Source: Tetrahymena elliotti 4EA
Lineage: Eukaryota > Ciliophora > Oligohymenophorea > Hymenostomatida > Tetrahymenidae
Assembly (NCBI GenBank): GCA_000231825.2
Contig: JH720343.1
Span: 61,222-125,221, forward strand
Direction: 5' to 3'
Length of the DNA: 64,000 nt
Below the pieces are notes generated by a model, which saw only the letters and a program-made list of their open reading frames with translations, made no database searches and was not told the DNA's origin. A program made the translations under genes and the position numbers. Numbering within the stretch: the first letter of the stretch is position 1; the number at the start of each line of letters is the position of its first letter. This document shows, in pieces, positions 1 to 13,217 of this stretch.

Positions 1-384
1 AAAGTAGTTAAAAACAAATACACCTACAATACAGCCAAAGTAAGGAGTACTTTGAGCTACAGTTCTCCATGTTCTGTTATCACAATAGAGATCTAATTAA
101 GAAGAAATACTTGAATCAGCACTCGTTGTCATTCTAGATAAAATATTTGAATCACAAGCTCCCTTTTTTAATAATTAATCAAATATGTTCAAATACTTTA
201 TTTAATTTATAATTACATTATCTTCATCACAGGTTGTCCACTATCCATCTTTAAAGCATTCAAATGTGGGTGGGCTTAGATAGTAAGGGATAACCAAATA
301 GCAAAATGTTGTAAAAAACATTGTTAAAGAGGAAAAAAAGACAACAATTTTTTAGTATTTATTTCTCTAACCTACCTTCTCCAT
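1..384 (-). CDS. MFS transporter, organic-cation-transporter-like, 5' part only
   Basis: This is the N-terminal ~128 residues of a membrane transporter; the rest lies left of the window. Read on the minus strand with TAA/TAG as Gln, the frame opens at an ATG at 384 (MEKVGQRNKY) and stays open to the edge. It begins with a hydrophobic first membrane segment (IVVFFSSLTMFFTTFCYLVI). A large soluble loop follows with several cysteines (FECFKDGQWTTCDEDN, then DLYCDNRTWRTVAQS), and then a second membrane segment starts (PYFGCIVGVFVFNYF). A big extracytosolic loop between TM1 and TM2 that ends in a CD-x-x-W stretch just before TM2 is the hallmark of the organic cation/anion transporter (SLC22-like) branch of the major facilitator superfamily. 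The substrate cannot be told from this part. Confidence 0.72.
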
Positions 385-1342
385 TGCCTATTCACATTTT
401 TTAAGAAAATAAAGTTAAAAAATTGGAGTTTAGAATGATTTTATTGATGAAAAAATAAATTTACTTCATCAATATCAAGCTCCTAATATTGAATCTAATC
501 ATTTTAATTTAAAAAAGCTGTTTCGCTATCACTATTCATTTATTTGTCTTTATCACTAAATTTTTTTTAATTTAATATTTAGAAATTTAGCAGAAAAATA
601 GTTCACAATAATAAAATTAATAAAGTGATATTTACCTATAAATTACATGTTAAATTACAAAAGCTCAAATTTTTCATCATTTTATTTTACCAAACCTTCT
701 AGAATTATAATGTTATTGAATAAAGCCAAAATTAAGGCTCTATTTGGGTTACATACTTTATTAAATGCATAAATAGATTCAATCAGTTTTGTTTTTTAAC
801 TTACAAAATGTAAAATTAATCAAAATGAAAATGTATATTAATCAAATAAAAAAATAGTCTATTTTTTAAGGTATCATTCTTTTTTATCAAAATGAATGAA
901 ATAAGTATGCTTGGTGAATTAAAAATTAATATGCCTATTTATAAAAAGATAAAAAATGAAAATAAATATTTAAATTAAGTTTGATTGATTAATCCAATTA
1001 GAAAGCAACCAAAATAAAAATTTTATCTAGCAAAAAGTAAACCTTTTTTAAATGTTATATCAACCCTTTTTCAAATATGAGAACCTTACTTATAAGATAT
1101 TTTAAGAGAGAAAGTTTATATTTAAATTTACATGTAAAATACTATTTCGAATCTATTTCACTTTCACTTTTATTAATAAAGAAATTAGTTTTTTATAAAA
1201 AAAGATTTCTTTTATGATTTTTATCTTTTTTTTGTGAGTAAAAATTACATCATTTATAGTAAATTAATTACAAATAATTGATAATAATTCAAAATATTTA
1301 ATCAATTTTAAGAAAGACACTTAACTAATATTCAATAAATAA
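385..1342. other. Intergenic region between divergent genes
   Basis: About 960 bases of very AT-rich DNA between the divergently transcribed MFS and DAO genes. It must hold both 5' flanks. I see no coding frame of useful length under code 6, no tRNA-like sequence and no clear repeat. Confidence 0.6.
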
Positions 1343-2779
1343 ATGTTTAGCTTCTGGGAAAAATAAAGCTACCTAAAACATGATGTAGTCATAATAGGTG
1401 GTGGAATAGGTAATCAATTATTCTAAATTTCTTAAATAATTTTTAAAAATAAATAACTTTTTAGTTGGTTTGTCAGTTGGATGCTCAATTTTAGAAAAAA
1501 ATTCTAACAAAAGTGTTTTAATATTGGAAAGGGGTGTGTTGCCAACAGGTGCAAGCACAAAAAATGCTGGATTTATCTGCACAGACAGTAAATTTTATTA
1601 ACTATTTGAATTTTATTATATAAATTAATAAAAAATGTTTATTCTATCTTAGGCTTAACAGAATTCATCGAAGATATAAAAAAGATGGGAGAAAAGGAAG
1701 CTATTGAATTATTTCATTCAAGATACTTAGGATATAACCATTTGCTCAAGAGGTTAGGAAAAGAAGGCTGTGATGCTAAGTTTTAAGGCTCTTATGAGCT
1801 GATCGATAAACCTGATTTCGATGTTTCACTTATAGAATATGCTAATAGCCTGCTAAGAAAAATATATAAAAAAGACATTTTCAGTCTAAGAAATGATCTT
1901 ATTGAAGACATGGGATTAAATAAAGATAAGGTAAAACTTATTATTGAAAGCAATATAGAAGGCTAAATAGATACTGGAGTAGCAATGAGAAATTTATACA
2001 AACATTTTGTTTCTCTAGGAGGACTTTATCTTACAGGGGCAGAAGTCAAAAATTATCAAAAAATTGATAATCAATTAATTTAGGTATTTCAATTTGATGT
2101 TTCAATCTAAGATATCTTTAATAATCCTATTAAATATTTCAATTTCTGATTTATTAATATCAGGTTAAAGTTAAAAACACTGTTGATAAACTTGATGATA
2201 TAATATTTGACTCATAAAACTTAGTCATTTGTACAAATGGATTTACAAATGATGTAGTTAAGTCAGAACTCAATTTAGTGCCTGGTAGAGGTCAAGTAAT
2301 TGTGACAAAACCAATCAAAGATCTTAAAATTAAAGGAATTTTCCATATGGATGAAGGGTATTATTATTTTAGAGACTATTATGATAGGGTAATATTTGGA
2401 GGAGGAAGAAATACAGATTTTGTAGGAGAAACAACAACCTAAATAGCAACCACACCAAAAATAATTAATAATCTCAAAACAATATTGAAAGAAGTAATAT
2501 TACCTAATACTCCATTTGAAGTAGATTATGAATGGTCTGGTATTATGGTAAGCATAATATTAAAAATTTCATATTTTTTAAAATATTTTTTGAAATTTTT
2601 TAATATATTTTTATTATTAAAAGTGTTTTTCTAAAGATGGTAAAAGCAAAAATCCAATTGTAGAATAATTACAAAAAAACATTTTTGTTGCTGTAAGAAT
2701 GAATGGTTAAGGAGTTGCTCTCTCTTCTAATGTAGGCGAATAAATTGAAAAAATGATTTATCCAAAAATAAAATTGTGA
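1343..2779 (+). CDS. FAD-dependent oxidoreductase, DAO family
   Basis: A flavin enzyme that oxidises an amine or amino acid; the exact substrate is unknown. Five exons join in frame: 1343-1409, 1465-1587, 1653-2083, 2164-2547 and 2624-2779, giving 386 residues and ending in TGA. Near the N-terminus is the Rossmann dinucleotide motif VVIIGGGIVGLSVGCSIL, with the first intron splitting GGGI-V, followed by VLILERG, the acidic end of the ADP-binding fold. Next comes GASTKNAGFI, a typical DAO active-site entrance. The C-terminal exons carry DYEWSGIM and then DGKSKNPIVE, and end with NGQGVALSSNVGEQIEKM, the second FAD-contacting motif of the family. The length matches sarcosine-oxidase or glycine-oxidase relatives (about 380-400). 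All four introns are 55-80 bases and begin with GT; introns 1-3 end in TAG or CAG and the fourth in AAG. Confidence 0.86.
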
Positions 2780-3517
2780 TTTTTAAATTATTTAATTTAA
2801 CTTATTATAGATTTTTGTTTCATTCATTAAATAAGTTTAGAAATTTTTTTTTTTTGGATCATTTTTTATTTTTAATGATTCCATTTTTATAATTTATTAA
2901 GTTAAATATTTATTTTTAATCAGGTAATTAACATTTTATTATTATTTAATTTATTTTTATATTTCAATTTTTTTATTTAAAGTTGATCTTTTTTTATTTT
3001 GGTGATTTTAAAATTTCATTTTTATGATTCTAAAAAAATAATTTTGGAAATTCAAAAATGGATAGAAAGAATCAAAAAAATCCACACATGATATATTATG
3101 TATGATAACTTTTTATGTTCTCAAAGAAAAGCTAGAATTTTTTTTTATTTTTAATTAATTTTTAGAAGATTTCTTGCATGATATTATTTATTGGGATAGT
3201 TTATCTTAATGTAATTCAGTACTTAACATTTTTAATTGTGTTAAAAAAATAATATTAATGAATAGAAATTTGGAATAAATTCGCTGATTCTTCTTTACAC
3301 TTAATCTCTGCTTTTCTAAAAGTTTGCTAATACAATTGATAATAATAATTATGTAGGCATATTAATATTTTGATTATTAGTTAATTAGTCACATTAAATA
3401 GAAAAATTGTATTAATAGATAAACGTACAAGGAAGGGTTATTATAAGTGTGATAAATAAATTAATTATTGTTAAAAATAATAAGATTTTGAAAACAAAGT
3501 AATTAACTAGTAAAAAT
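2780..3517. other. Intergenic region
   Basis: AT-rich spacer between two genes on the same strand: 3' flank of the oxidoreductase and 5' flank of the LRR gene. Only homopolymer-rich stretches are visible. Confidence 0.6.
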
Positions 3518-5557
3518 ATGGAAACTGAAATAATCTAATTTGAGTAAAAAAATTCAATTTATTTGGCTTAAAATAATTATTCAACACAAAAATGTCTTGG
3601 TCTAAGTATTGTACTCATTATTTTTTATGATTTATAACAGTAAAGACTGTAAAGTCGATGAAGTCCTCAATAAATCAAACTTATCTAAAGAATAATATCA
3701 GATCTACTTTAGGTATTATTTATTTAACCTAATGTATTTTGAATAAATATTTAATATTCTTAGATAAACGCTACCAACAGATATCAACTATGTGTTCAAG
3801 AGGTTAAATCCTAATAATATTACATCTTTTACTTACGCATAAGAGTAATTTAATATCATTATGAGTTATTTTAATTTATATGTAAATCTTGTTTTTGTTT
3901 ATCATATAAAGGCTTATTAAAATTTACATAATAATTATTTAAATTAATTAATAAAAGAGGTACAATTTCAAAGAAAGGAGGATTGAAAGATGATAAATTA
4001 ATGGAAGTGAGCTCTCTCTTAAAAAATCTAAATTTAACTTATTTAGAATTAGAAATGTGGTAACATATTATCTTTGAAAAAAACCCTTTTTTTGCTTTAT
4101 TTACTACTTGCAATTGATTGAGCTTGTATTTTTAATAAAAAATTCTTAGCAACAATTTTGTGACAGATATTGGAATAGGTGCCTTTTGCGAAAGTATAGC
4201 ATAATCTATTAATCTAAAAAAATTTAAGATTGCTGGTGGGTAAATCGTTAACAGCTTACTTTTTTTTATAACCCAGCTATTTTTAATTAAAATTAATAGA
4301 CGTAATTAACTCAAAGACAAAGGTGCAATTTATTTATCCTAGGCTATCTCAAAATTCAATCAGCTAGAATGGCTTGATTTTTGTGCTGAGTAAATATTAT
4401 TTCTTTATAATTAAAATCTAATTTTAGAAATAAAATTAAAGTATGAATGACATCGGAGATGTTGGTATGGAAAATGTTATGCATTCTATCTCAAAGTGTT
4501 CAGAGTTAAAATATTTAAGACTTTGCTTAAGGTAAATTTCTTCTTTACTGAAAAATATGCAATTCTAAATTTATTTATTTAACATCAAGAGTAAATCGTA
4601 TATCAGATTAGGGAGCTATTGCTATTGGAAATGGAATTAAGAATCTCAAATAACTAGAAGCCTGCTAAGTTTTAGTCTAGTAATTCAAATAATTAAAATT
4701 TTTTAAAAAAATATTTAAACATTTCATTTCTGAACAGGAACTTAGATATTGGTGAAGAAGGAACTGAAGGAATAATGAAGGGTTTAATTGAATGCCCAAA
4801 ATTAACAAGCTTAATATTAAATTTATCGTAAGATTCAAATAATTTAAGCAATCTTAAACCTTAATTTAATAATTATTTAGGAGTAACTAAATTGGAAATA
4901 ATGGTCTTGCTGTTATTGGAAAGTATTTACCTTACTTGCAAAGCTTAACATCCTTAAATTTAATTCTTGAGTAGATTAAATTGTTTAGTTTTAAATTTTT
5001 TTATTTGATTTTTGTATTAATAGTTCTTGTGAATTTGAAGGAGAAGGAGTGAAGTCTCTTTCTCGTGGACTAGGACAATTAAATAATTTAAATCGTTTAT
5101 TCATGAATATATTGTAATTTAATTATTTAATTAATTAAAAAAATCTTAAACATATTATTTTTACTTATCAGAGGAAATTCTTTAGGCAGAGAAACTATTT
5201 AGATTTTATCTCAAGATCTCTCCAAATTGTCTAAGCTTCTTGAATTACACTTATAAATTGAGTAATTAAAGTTATATTTTTGTACATTAAATAGAATTTT
5301 AATTTAAAATAATTAGATTTGATCCTGTTTACACTCATCTTTTTAAGAAAGTACAAGAAGGTTGCTAATACCTTTAAAAATTAGAAGTTAAAAATACTGA
5401 ATAAATTGATGATAATTCAGACTTTTTAGAAATTTTATATCAGCATTGCACTACTAAAAAGTTAGAAATAATTAAATAATAATGTCTTAAAAAATATTTT
5501 GCAGAGTTAATGACTTATAACCCATTGCATATATTTATTGATCTATTTTTATAATGA
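3518..5557 (+). CDS. LRR protein (ribonuclease-inhibitor-like repeats), exon-per-repeat
   Basis: A leucine-rich-repeat protein of the RNase-inhibitor type, probably a protein-binding scaffold. The start at 3518 opens METEIIQFEQKNSIYLAQNN; several short introns follow. From about 4150 each exon of roughly 85-90 bases encodes a single repeat of 28-30 residues, for example INELKDKGAIYLSQAI..., MNDIGDVGMENVMHSI..., NLDIGEEGTEGIMKGL... and NQIGNNGLAVIGKYL.... Each is followed by a 40-60 base intron placed just after the beta-strand residues (LxxLxLxL). At least seven consecutive exons keep this phase. The last exon ends in a non-repeat tail (EILYQHCTTKKLEIIK) and TGA at 5555-5557. The next LRR gene, at 8.8 kb, is a larger intronless relative. 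The first two or three intron boundaries are uncertain. Confidence 0.78.
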
Positions 5558-6625
5558 TAAAAACCTTATTTATATATAATTAAGAGTCTCAATTTTGTCT
5601 ATTTTATATTAAAAGAAGTATTGCTTTTCATTCATTCATTTTCAATTTAGATTTCTTTTTTTTTTTGATTCGATATTAGTTCTAATTAAAAATTTTCTTC
5701 AAAATAATATTGATTTTGAATCACTTTCTAGAGTAAATTAATTTAATAAAAATTATAATAAGAAAAAAATCCTTTGATTATTATTATAAAAGCTTCAATA
5801 TCAAAAATTTATAAATTTTATTTAAGTAAATTGCTATCATATTTTGGTGTTTTTTAATAAACAAGGATAAATTTTAAGTACAAAGATTTGATGAATAAAA
5901 ATATTTCATTTTAATTAATCAAATATTTTAGTCCTTCATTCAAAAATTTTTTAAAAATACTTTTTTTGATAAATTACTTGTTATAATTCAGCACCAATGT
6001 TTATAAAATGACACAAACATATTTTATTTTTAATTTTAATAGTTACCTTAAACTAGTTTTTTAGTAGATAAAGGTATAAGAAAAATAAAAATTTTTAATT
6101 ATTTTCATAAAATAATAATGTATGTTAATAGGTATATTATTTAGTATTTTTTATTTTGGTTAATATTTATACTATCCAATTTTTAAGATATAATTTAATC
6201 TTTCGCAAAATATTTTTAAAAATTTATTCTCCTATTTTTTTATGATTTTTCCTAAATGAAAATAAATAAACTAATTTTATTATTTTAATGGTGTTTAGAA
6301 TAATTGTGAATCAAAATGGTTGGTAGTAGTATAAGATAAATACTAAACAAGTAGATTTTTTAATTATTAATATAATATACAGAAAAGAATGTGTGAAATT
6401 ATAATTTACAATAACTTTATTTTTCTTTCAAAAAATAATTGAGATCCTTTATAGGTTTATCTAAAATTCATTTTATGGTTTATTAGAAATGATGATTTTA
6501 AATTTTGTTTCTTCTTTTGATAAATTCAAAATTTAATTGATTTATCATAGCAAGTAGTTTTATTATGAAACATTACGTTTATGGCCTTTTTTACCATTTA
6601 TATCTGATTATTATAAATTGATTAA
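5558..6625. other. Intergenic region between convergent genes
   Basis: About 1.07 kb between the ends of the LRR gene and the minus-strand coiled-coil gene. It holds both 3' flanks. I found no frame, RNA or repeat that I can support. Confidence 0.6.
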
Positions 6626-7699
6626 TCAAGAATTTATTCTGGATCCATTTAAAGTGTTAATGTAATTTGAACCCATAATTGATCCTTTTGAGGCTAATTT
6701 ACTCATAGTTTTGTTATTCATAACTTATAATTTTGATAACTCTTAGTTTTGTTTAACTTCTAGCTCATTCTTCATGTTTTAAAACTTTTGCAATAATCTA
6801 AACATAAATAAATTGATGAAATAACTTCTATTTGCATTTTCATTAAAAAAATTTACTTTTCAAGCTCTAACGTTCTTATTTTTATTTTTTCTTACAACGA
6901 ATTCTCTAACCTCACTTAAAGAGCCTCCATTTCTTATTTTTACTTTAATACAATTTATTCTCTTTTCTTTTCAATTTTTTATTCATGAACTTTAATCCAT
7001 TTTTCTTCTTCTGATTTTTCTAGTTTTGCTACTCTTTCTTTCACTTCGTGTGCTTCACCATACCTAATATTTCCAAATATTTAATGATGAAAATTAATGA
7101 ATGATCATTTACTTTTTGCATTTGATAAGATTTTCTAATACGAATCTAAGATTGAGAATTTCTTTGGAATATTTACATTTCCCTGGTTATATTTATTGTA
7201 GTTCTTGTTCTTTGATTATTATTTCTTACTAATGTTATTGAACCATATTTTCTTCAAGTTACTTAAGCTTTTAGACATGTTCATCTATAATTTAATCCCA
7301 AATTTCATTAAACTCATTGAATTATTGTAAATTTAGCTGTTCTAATTCATTAATCTAAATATTTTTAAAATAATTTAGCATTCGTTTTATCTCATTTTAA
7401 AATGATTACTTCTTCTTTATTTTTTTCCACAACTGCTAAGGACCTATAAACTAATTCATGCTATTATAACTCTTCTATACGTTTTGTAACAAGTTCTGCT
7501 TCTTTAAAGTTTTATTCTTTCAAGCAGTTTTTTTCATAGTCTTGAAGAAGTTAGCTAAAATATATTTGTAAAAAAATCTTGTAAAATCTTGGAAAATATT
7601 TATATATTTATCTTACATATATTCACCTATCTTAGAAGGATCAAGAGATTGATCAACATCTAAGTCATTTTTTGAAGCCTCATTATTACCATTTTTCAT
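6626..7699 (-). CDS. Coiled-coil protein of a conserved ciliate/alveolate-type family
   Basis: A mostly helical protein of roughly 265 residues in six or so exons on the minus strand; start at 7699 (MKNGNNEASKNDLDVDQSLD), TGA at 6626-6628. The order is: YIQLLQDYEKNCLKEQNFKE, then AELVTKRIEELQQHE, EFNEIWDQIIDEHVQKLKQL, KYSKEILNLRFVLENLIKC, KKYGEAHEVKERVAKLEK, and a charged coiled coil (IKVHEQKIEKKREQIVLKQK, MEALQVRLENSLQEKIKI). The C-terminus is basic and serine/asparagine-rich. Pairs of the type 'xFKEAELxxxRIEEL' and 'KYGEAHEVKxxVxxLE' are, from memory, typical of a family of unknown function in ciliated protists; I cannot name it. A cytoskeletal or ciliary role is inference only. Introns were recognised because each contains an in-frame TGA or a frame change and is flanked by GT...AG. 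Confidence 0.72.
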
Positions 7700-8780
7700 A
7701 ATAGAATCTATAAGTTATAAATAAAGCTTTAATATATAATGCTATTCATTATTTATTTTTGTTTGTACTCTAAAGGATATTGCTTTACAGCTTAACATTT
7801 TTAGAACTGCTATTGCTTAAATTCATCATTTTTACTTTCAGATTCTACTAATTTATTTATCAAAAAATAACTAACTAAATGATTGTCTTTTATTTATATT
7901 CGTTGCTTTCTTTACTGTGATTAAAATTGAGTTAGATTTTAATTTTAATTTTTTGTAAGAGAGAGTTAACAATTAATATTTTCTAAATTTCCCAATACTT
8001 TTTCTGCTCATTAAAATCAAAATAAAACACAGTAATTCATTCTTTCATATGCTAATGAATAATTTTTTTAAAGTATTCCAACAGAAAAATTTCAATACCT
8101 ATTATTAGATTGTAATATTTTCATTAAACCTTTAAATGATCAATAGATCATATCTACTCATTAATAAACATACTAATTTTAGAAATTATCAATATTGTTA
8201 TACTTAGAGCTATAAATGAAATATGAAAATATAATAGAACTTTAAGCCACCACACGAATAACAGAATGCTAACATATAAAATATTTTTCTTTTAAAATAA
8301 TTTTCATTTCCTAATCAAATAAAAAACACAATAAATTATTAGTTTCTATTTATTTTTAAACAATTAATTAAGTGAAAAGCTAAAATAAAATTCTTAAAAT
8401 TTGATAAAAATCTATTTTTTTTTTCTGCTCGTATTTTCAACGAAATTAAAAGTTGAGAATATATTTTATAATATTATAATAGCTACTTAAATAAATTTTT
8501 AAGAACATTTCATTTAATTTTGTGTGAAAGTGTCACCTATAAAACTTATTTAGCATAATAAAATAAATTGTTCTCAAAATGCATATAATAGCTACAATTT
8601 TTAACGAGAAAGTATATTATTATTATTAATTCAGATACCCAATTATTAAATAAAAACCATAAATAAAAATTAATTCATCAGATTATCTTTAAATAGGAAA
8701 AGGATTTGAGAAAATCTTTATAATAAAACAAATAAATTTAAAACTATTAATAAAAATAAACTTAATATCTTGATAAAGAT
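7700..8780. other. Intergenic region between divergent genes
   Basis: About 1.08 kb between the divergent starts of the coiled-coil gene and the giant LRR gene. It must contain both promoters. No coding frame or RNA gene is evident. Confidence 0.6.
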
Positions 8781-11700
8781 ATGGGCTAAATAGGTGCTTT
8801 TAAGAAACTTTTGTTAAATAGAGAAACCTTCTAATTTACTCCAAATCTTCAAAGTTACAGTAATGAAGATTAGTTAGCTTAAGTATTAGGCTAATAAAAT
8901 GAATTTACTATCAAATTAAATTCTTATTAGAATATTGGAATTGAAGGATAATAATCTTTGTAAGATTTAAGTCAAGCTTTTAATTGCTTTATAAGTATAA
9001 AAAAGCTTTCACTATTTATTGGATCAAACAACCTGATTAGAGGAGAAGGACTTAAGTTGATTACTGAAGGGCTATCACATTTGAAATAGCTGGAGGAATT
9101 AAACTTGTTTATAGGAAATCACAACTTAATTCATGCAGAAGGAGCAGTATAAATAGGAAGATCTCTAACATGTTTGAGAAATTTATAAAAGTTAACATTA
9201 AACATTTAGCATGCTAATTAAATAGGAGAGATCGGAGCATAAGGCTTAGCATATGGTATGAAGAGTTTGATTAACTTGAAAGAATTCAATTTATTGATAG
9301 GATTCAATAATATCATTTAGCAAGAAGGAATGAGCAAAATTAGTAGATCTTTGTCAGGCTTAGTCAATCTTTAAAAGCTTGTTTTATCTATTAATTCTAC
9401 CAATTACATTTAATAATCAGGGGCTTCTTCTTTAGGTGAGGCACTTAAGTCTTTAATAAATCTTAAAGAATTAAAAGTTTCATTTGGTTAAAAAAACCTT
9501 CTTGGATAGGAAGGAACTACAAAAATAGGTGAAGGGATTTCCAAGTTAGTTAATTTAGAGTAACTAATCTTATCTTTTGGTTAATACAATAACCTAACGT
9601 GCTAAGGTTTAGATTCTATTGGAAAGTCTTTCAAAAATTTAATAAAGCTCTAGAAATTGAGTATTGCTATACTATCTGATAACAATCTTTTAACATAAGA
9701 TGATTTCTAATTTACTTTTGATTTCTCGAATTTAACCAACCTTGAAGATTTATCTTTTTCAATAGATTCTGACAATCATTTAGGATACCAGGGGGCTTAA
9801 TCTATAGGGTTAGGATTGAAAGCTTTAGGAAATCTCAAAAAGCTTAACCTCTATATTGGAACTAATAATTTTATTGATGCAGAAGGAGCAGCTTCTTTAG
9901 GAGAAGGAATCAAATCTCTGCTAAATCTAAGATATTTAAAATTGTATATTGGAAAAAATAATAGAATCTATGGTGAAGGGACTTAAGGGTTATTTGAAGG
10001 GATATAAAAATTAACTAAACTTGAAGATTTAAGAGTAGTTATTGTTTCTAATTATATAAAATTAAAAGGATGTTAAGGTATAGCTAATTGTTTTAAGCAA
10101 TTATAAAGCCTCAAAAATCTTTATCTAATTATTGATTTTGATAATTACATATTTAAAGAAGGAGCTGAAGCTATTGGAAAAGGTTTAGGATATTTAGGTA
10201 ATTTAGAGTCGTTGCATTTGCTGATAGGTTCTAATAATAATATCAAATGGCATGGTTGTATAGGAGTTTCTGAAGGATTAAAATAACTAAAAAATTTAAT
10301 CAAGCTAACTTTGATAGTAAATTAAAAGAATAATATAACTTGGGAAGGAGCAAAGGAATTAGCAGATGGCATCAAGTACATGGAAAAGCTTTAACATTTA
10401 ACTGTTTCTGTTGAAAATAATAATATCATTAGTTCTCGAGGTGCTAATGAATTGGGCAGTGCTTTGAAGAATATGAGAAGTCTCAAATCTCTATCACTCA
10501 ATATTGGTAGGTCTAATCGTATTCAATGTAAGGGGCTCTAAGGTTTATCGGAAAGCATTTAATATCTCACTAATCTTAAATATTTAAATTTATGCTTTGG
10601 ATTTGAAAACAATATTTAATCTCCTGGAATCTAGTTATTAGCAAATGGCCTTATCAAATTATAAAATCTAACTCATCTTACTTTAGACTTTGGCAGGAAT
10701 GATATTGGATAAGAAGGATTAAACAGCTTGTTTAAATCAATTTAAAATTTAAAGAATCTTCATAAACTAATTATTGAAAATCTGTAAGAAAATATACTTT
10801 TTACTTCTGGAGAAGAGATTCAACAAGGACTTTCTAAATTAATTAATCTAGAGGAGCTTGAATTATCTGTAGGATAGAGTTTGGTACCAACAGCTTTAAA
10901 TACAAATTCATATTTTGGTAATGGACTCAAATCATTGAAGAATCTTTAAAAGCTTCAAATAGTTTTAGGACATAATAACATACTTGGAGGTGAAACAGCT
11001 ATGAACTTAGGGTATGGTCTAGGATATCTTACATAATTAAAAGACTTGACTTTACATGTTTAGGAAAAAAATGTTTTTCTTCCAGAAGGGTGCTAAGCTA
11101 TTGGAGAAGGTTTCTCATAATTAGGAAATTTAATAAATTTAGATATATTGATAAATGGTGGCAACTAATTAGGAGATTCTGGTATTAAGAGCTTGTCAAG
11201 TGGTTTTATAGGGATGAATAGCTTAATTAGTTTGAAATTTATAATAAACGGGTACAATTCCGTTTTTGAAAATGGAGCACTAGGTTTTGGGCAGAATCTA
11301 GGTTTCCTCAGTTAATTAAGAACTCTTACATTAGATATTGGAAGAGGAAACAAAATTAAAGATTTTGGAGCTAAAGGAATAGGAGAAGGACTTAAAGGTC
11401 TAAAAAAATTAACAGACTTAAATCTAATAATTGGATTTGACAACCAAATAGGTTATCTAGGAGCCTCGTGGTTGGCAGAGGGGTTATCTTGTTTAAAGTA
11501 AATTTAAAACCTAAGTTTAACAATTGATGATTCCAATTATATTGCTTGCTCTGGTGCAATAGCAATAGGAGATTCTTTTAAAAACTTGGAAAACTTGTAT
11601 AATTTAGAGTTAAATATCCATTCTCATAATTATCTTCTAACTAAAGGAGTTATAGGGTTAAGTGAAGGAATCTCATAATTAAAAAATTTAGCTTACTTAG

Positions 11701-13217
11701 ATTTAAAAATTGGCAAACCTATCTATTTCTTTTATAAATTAAAAGAATCGGAAGATCCTCAAGAACTTGAACATGTAATTAACTTTACATAAGATAATGA
11801 AATTGGATCTGAGGGTGCTATTGCTTTAGGGGACTCCTTCAAGCATTTAGACAATATAATTTCTTTAAACTTTGAAATAAATAAATTAGTTTCATATGAA
11901 GATATTGATTCAATCTTAGGAAATGCAAATAAGCTAAAAAATCTCTTTTATTTCACATTCAAAACATAGTTTAAACTTCTTTAATTTGAAAGACAATCAT
12001 AATCTAATGAAAATTTAGAATTCTTTGCTTAAAGCAAAGGAATTAAAACGGATCAAATTGATACTACTTCTTTAGAGAATTAAATCTAAGCAGGATAATA
12101 CAATTCGTTTAATCAGCTATTATAACAATCAAAAAACTTAAGTTTTTTTAACATGTAAAACGACCAATCTTTTTTCAATCTGTTTTTTACTAAGTGGTTT
12201 TTTGAAAAAAAATTTTAGGAATCACTTTGCTTTAAAGAAAAAAATTTAATTATTAAAAAGTTTTAATTTGACGTTCTTAAAAATCAAGACATAAATCACT
12301 TAACACAACTGATGTGTGAGTTATATTATGATAAAACTGGGTAAGATTAGATAGAAATTTAAGAAGATTAAGATATTTTTGAAGAGTTTTTAGAAGTTTT
12401 TCCTTCATTTAAAAATTTGGTTGAACTGAAATTAAATTTTGTTTTTCGTACCTATAAATTAAGCTATTAAAATAATCTTAATTTAATCCTATAAAATTTC
12501 AAGAATTTGATAAGTTTGAATCTCAAAATCGATAGACATCCTTTAGAAGATGACGAAGAAGAACTTAACTTTGAATGGTTAAATCATCTTAAAAAATTGT
12601 CTTATTTAAAGTTAGATTTCTAAAAGTTAAGTGAGATAAATAAATAGAATTTATTTTTACAATTAAAGAATGCTTAATCATTAATTAGTTTGTAATTAAT
12701 TCTTTATATGAAAGGAGTTTGTAACAAATTTTTGAATCTAGTTTCAGGTCTATAATATTTAAAATCTGGACAAGTCAATGTAGATGAACTTTCAAAAATA
12801 AGTTTCTTGAGAGACAATATCTACTTAAATGGAGAGTACACCACTTAAGTAACTCAATTAAAAATTGATAGTTCATAAGAATAATAAGCATTATAAAGTT
12901 ATGGTTTTGAATATTTTAAATATCTGACTCATCTAAAAATAACTTTAGAATTATCACATAATTAAGAACATTTACAAAATTTAGCTGCTAATTTATAGAT
13001 GCTTGAAAACTTATAGGATTTAGATTTATAAATCTAATTCAATATTCAGTTTTAAAATTAATAAGATTAATAAATTAATACTCTTATTTTGGCTCCAGCT
13101 TTTTGTCATCTTACTAAACTTAAAAAATTAAAATTCTCCTTTAACAATAGCAATTCTGAATAAGCTCTTAAAAATTCAGTTTATAGTAAGAATTTGAGGA
13201 TAGTAGTGGTCAATTGA
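8781..13217 (+). CDS. Giant intronless LRR protein
   Basis: A single uninterrupted frame of 1,479 codons (code 6) from ATG at 8781 (MGQIGAFKKLLLNRETFQFT) to TGA at 13215, so 1,478 residues with no intron. It is built of about twenty or more leucine-rich repeats of RNase-inhibitor style, in which a long unit of some 50-60 residues recurs: 'GAxxIGEGLKxLxNLxxLxL', then 'xIGxxNxI'. Examples are GAASLGEGIKSLLNLRYLKL, then YIGKNNRIYGEGTQGL, and GAKGIGEGLKGLKKLTDLNL. The last ~350 residues are poorer matches and more acidic (DDEEELNFEWLNHLKKL). There is no signal peptide or membrane segment, so a cytosolic binding scaffold is the likely role. It is a paralogue of the intron-rich LRR gene ending at 5557. 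The partner is unknown. Confidence 0.88.
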
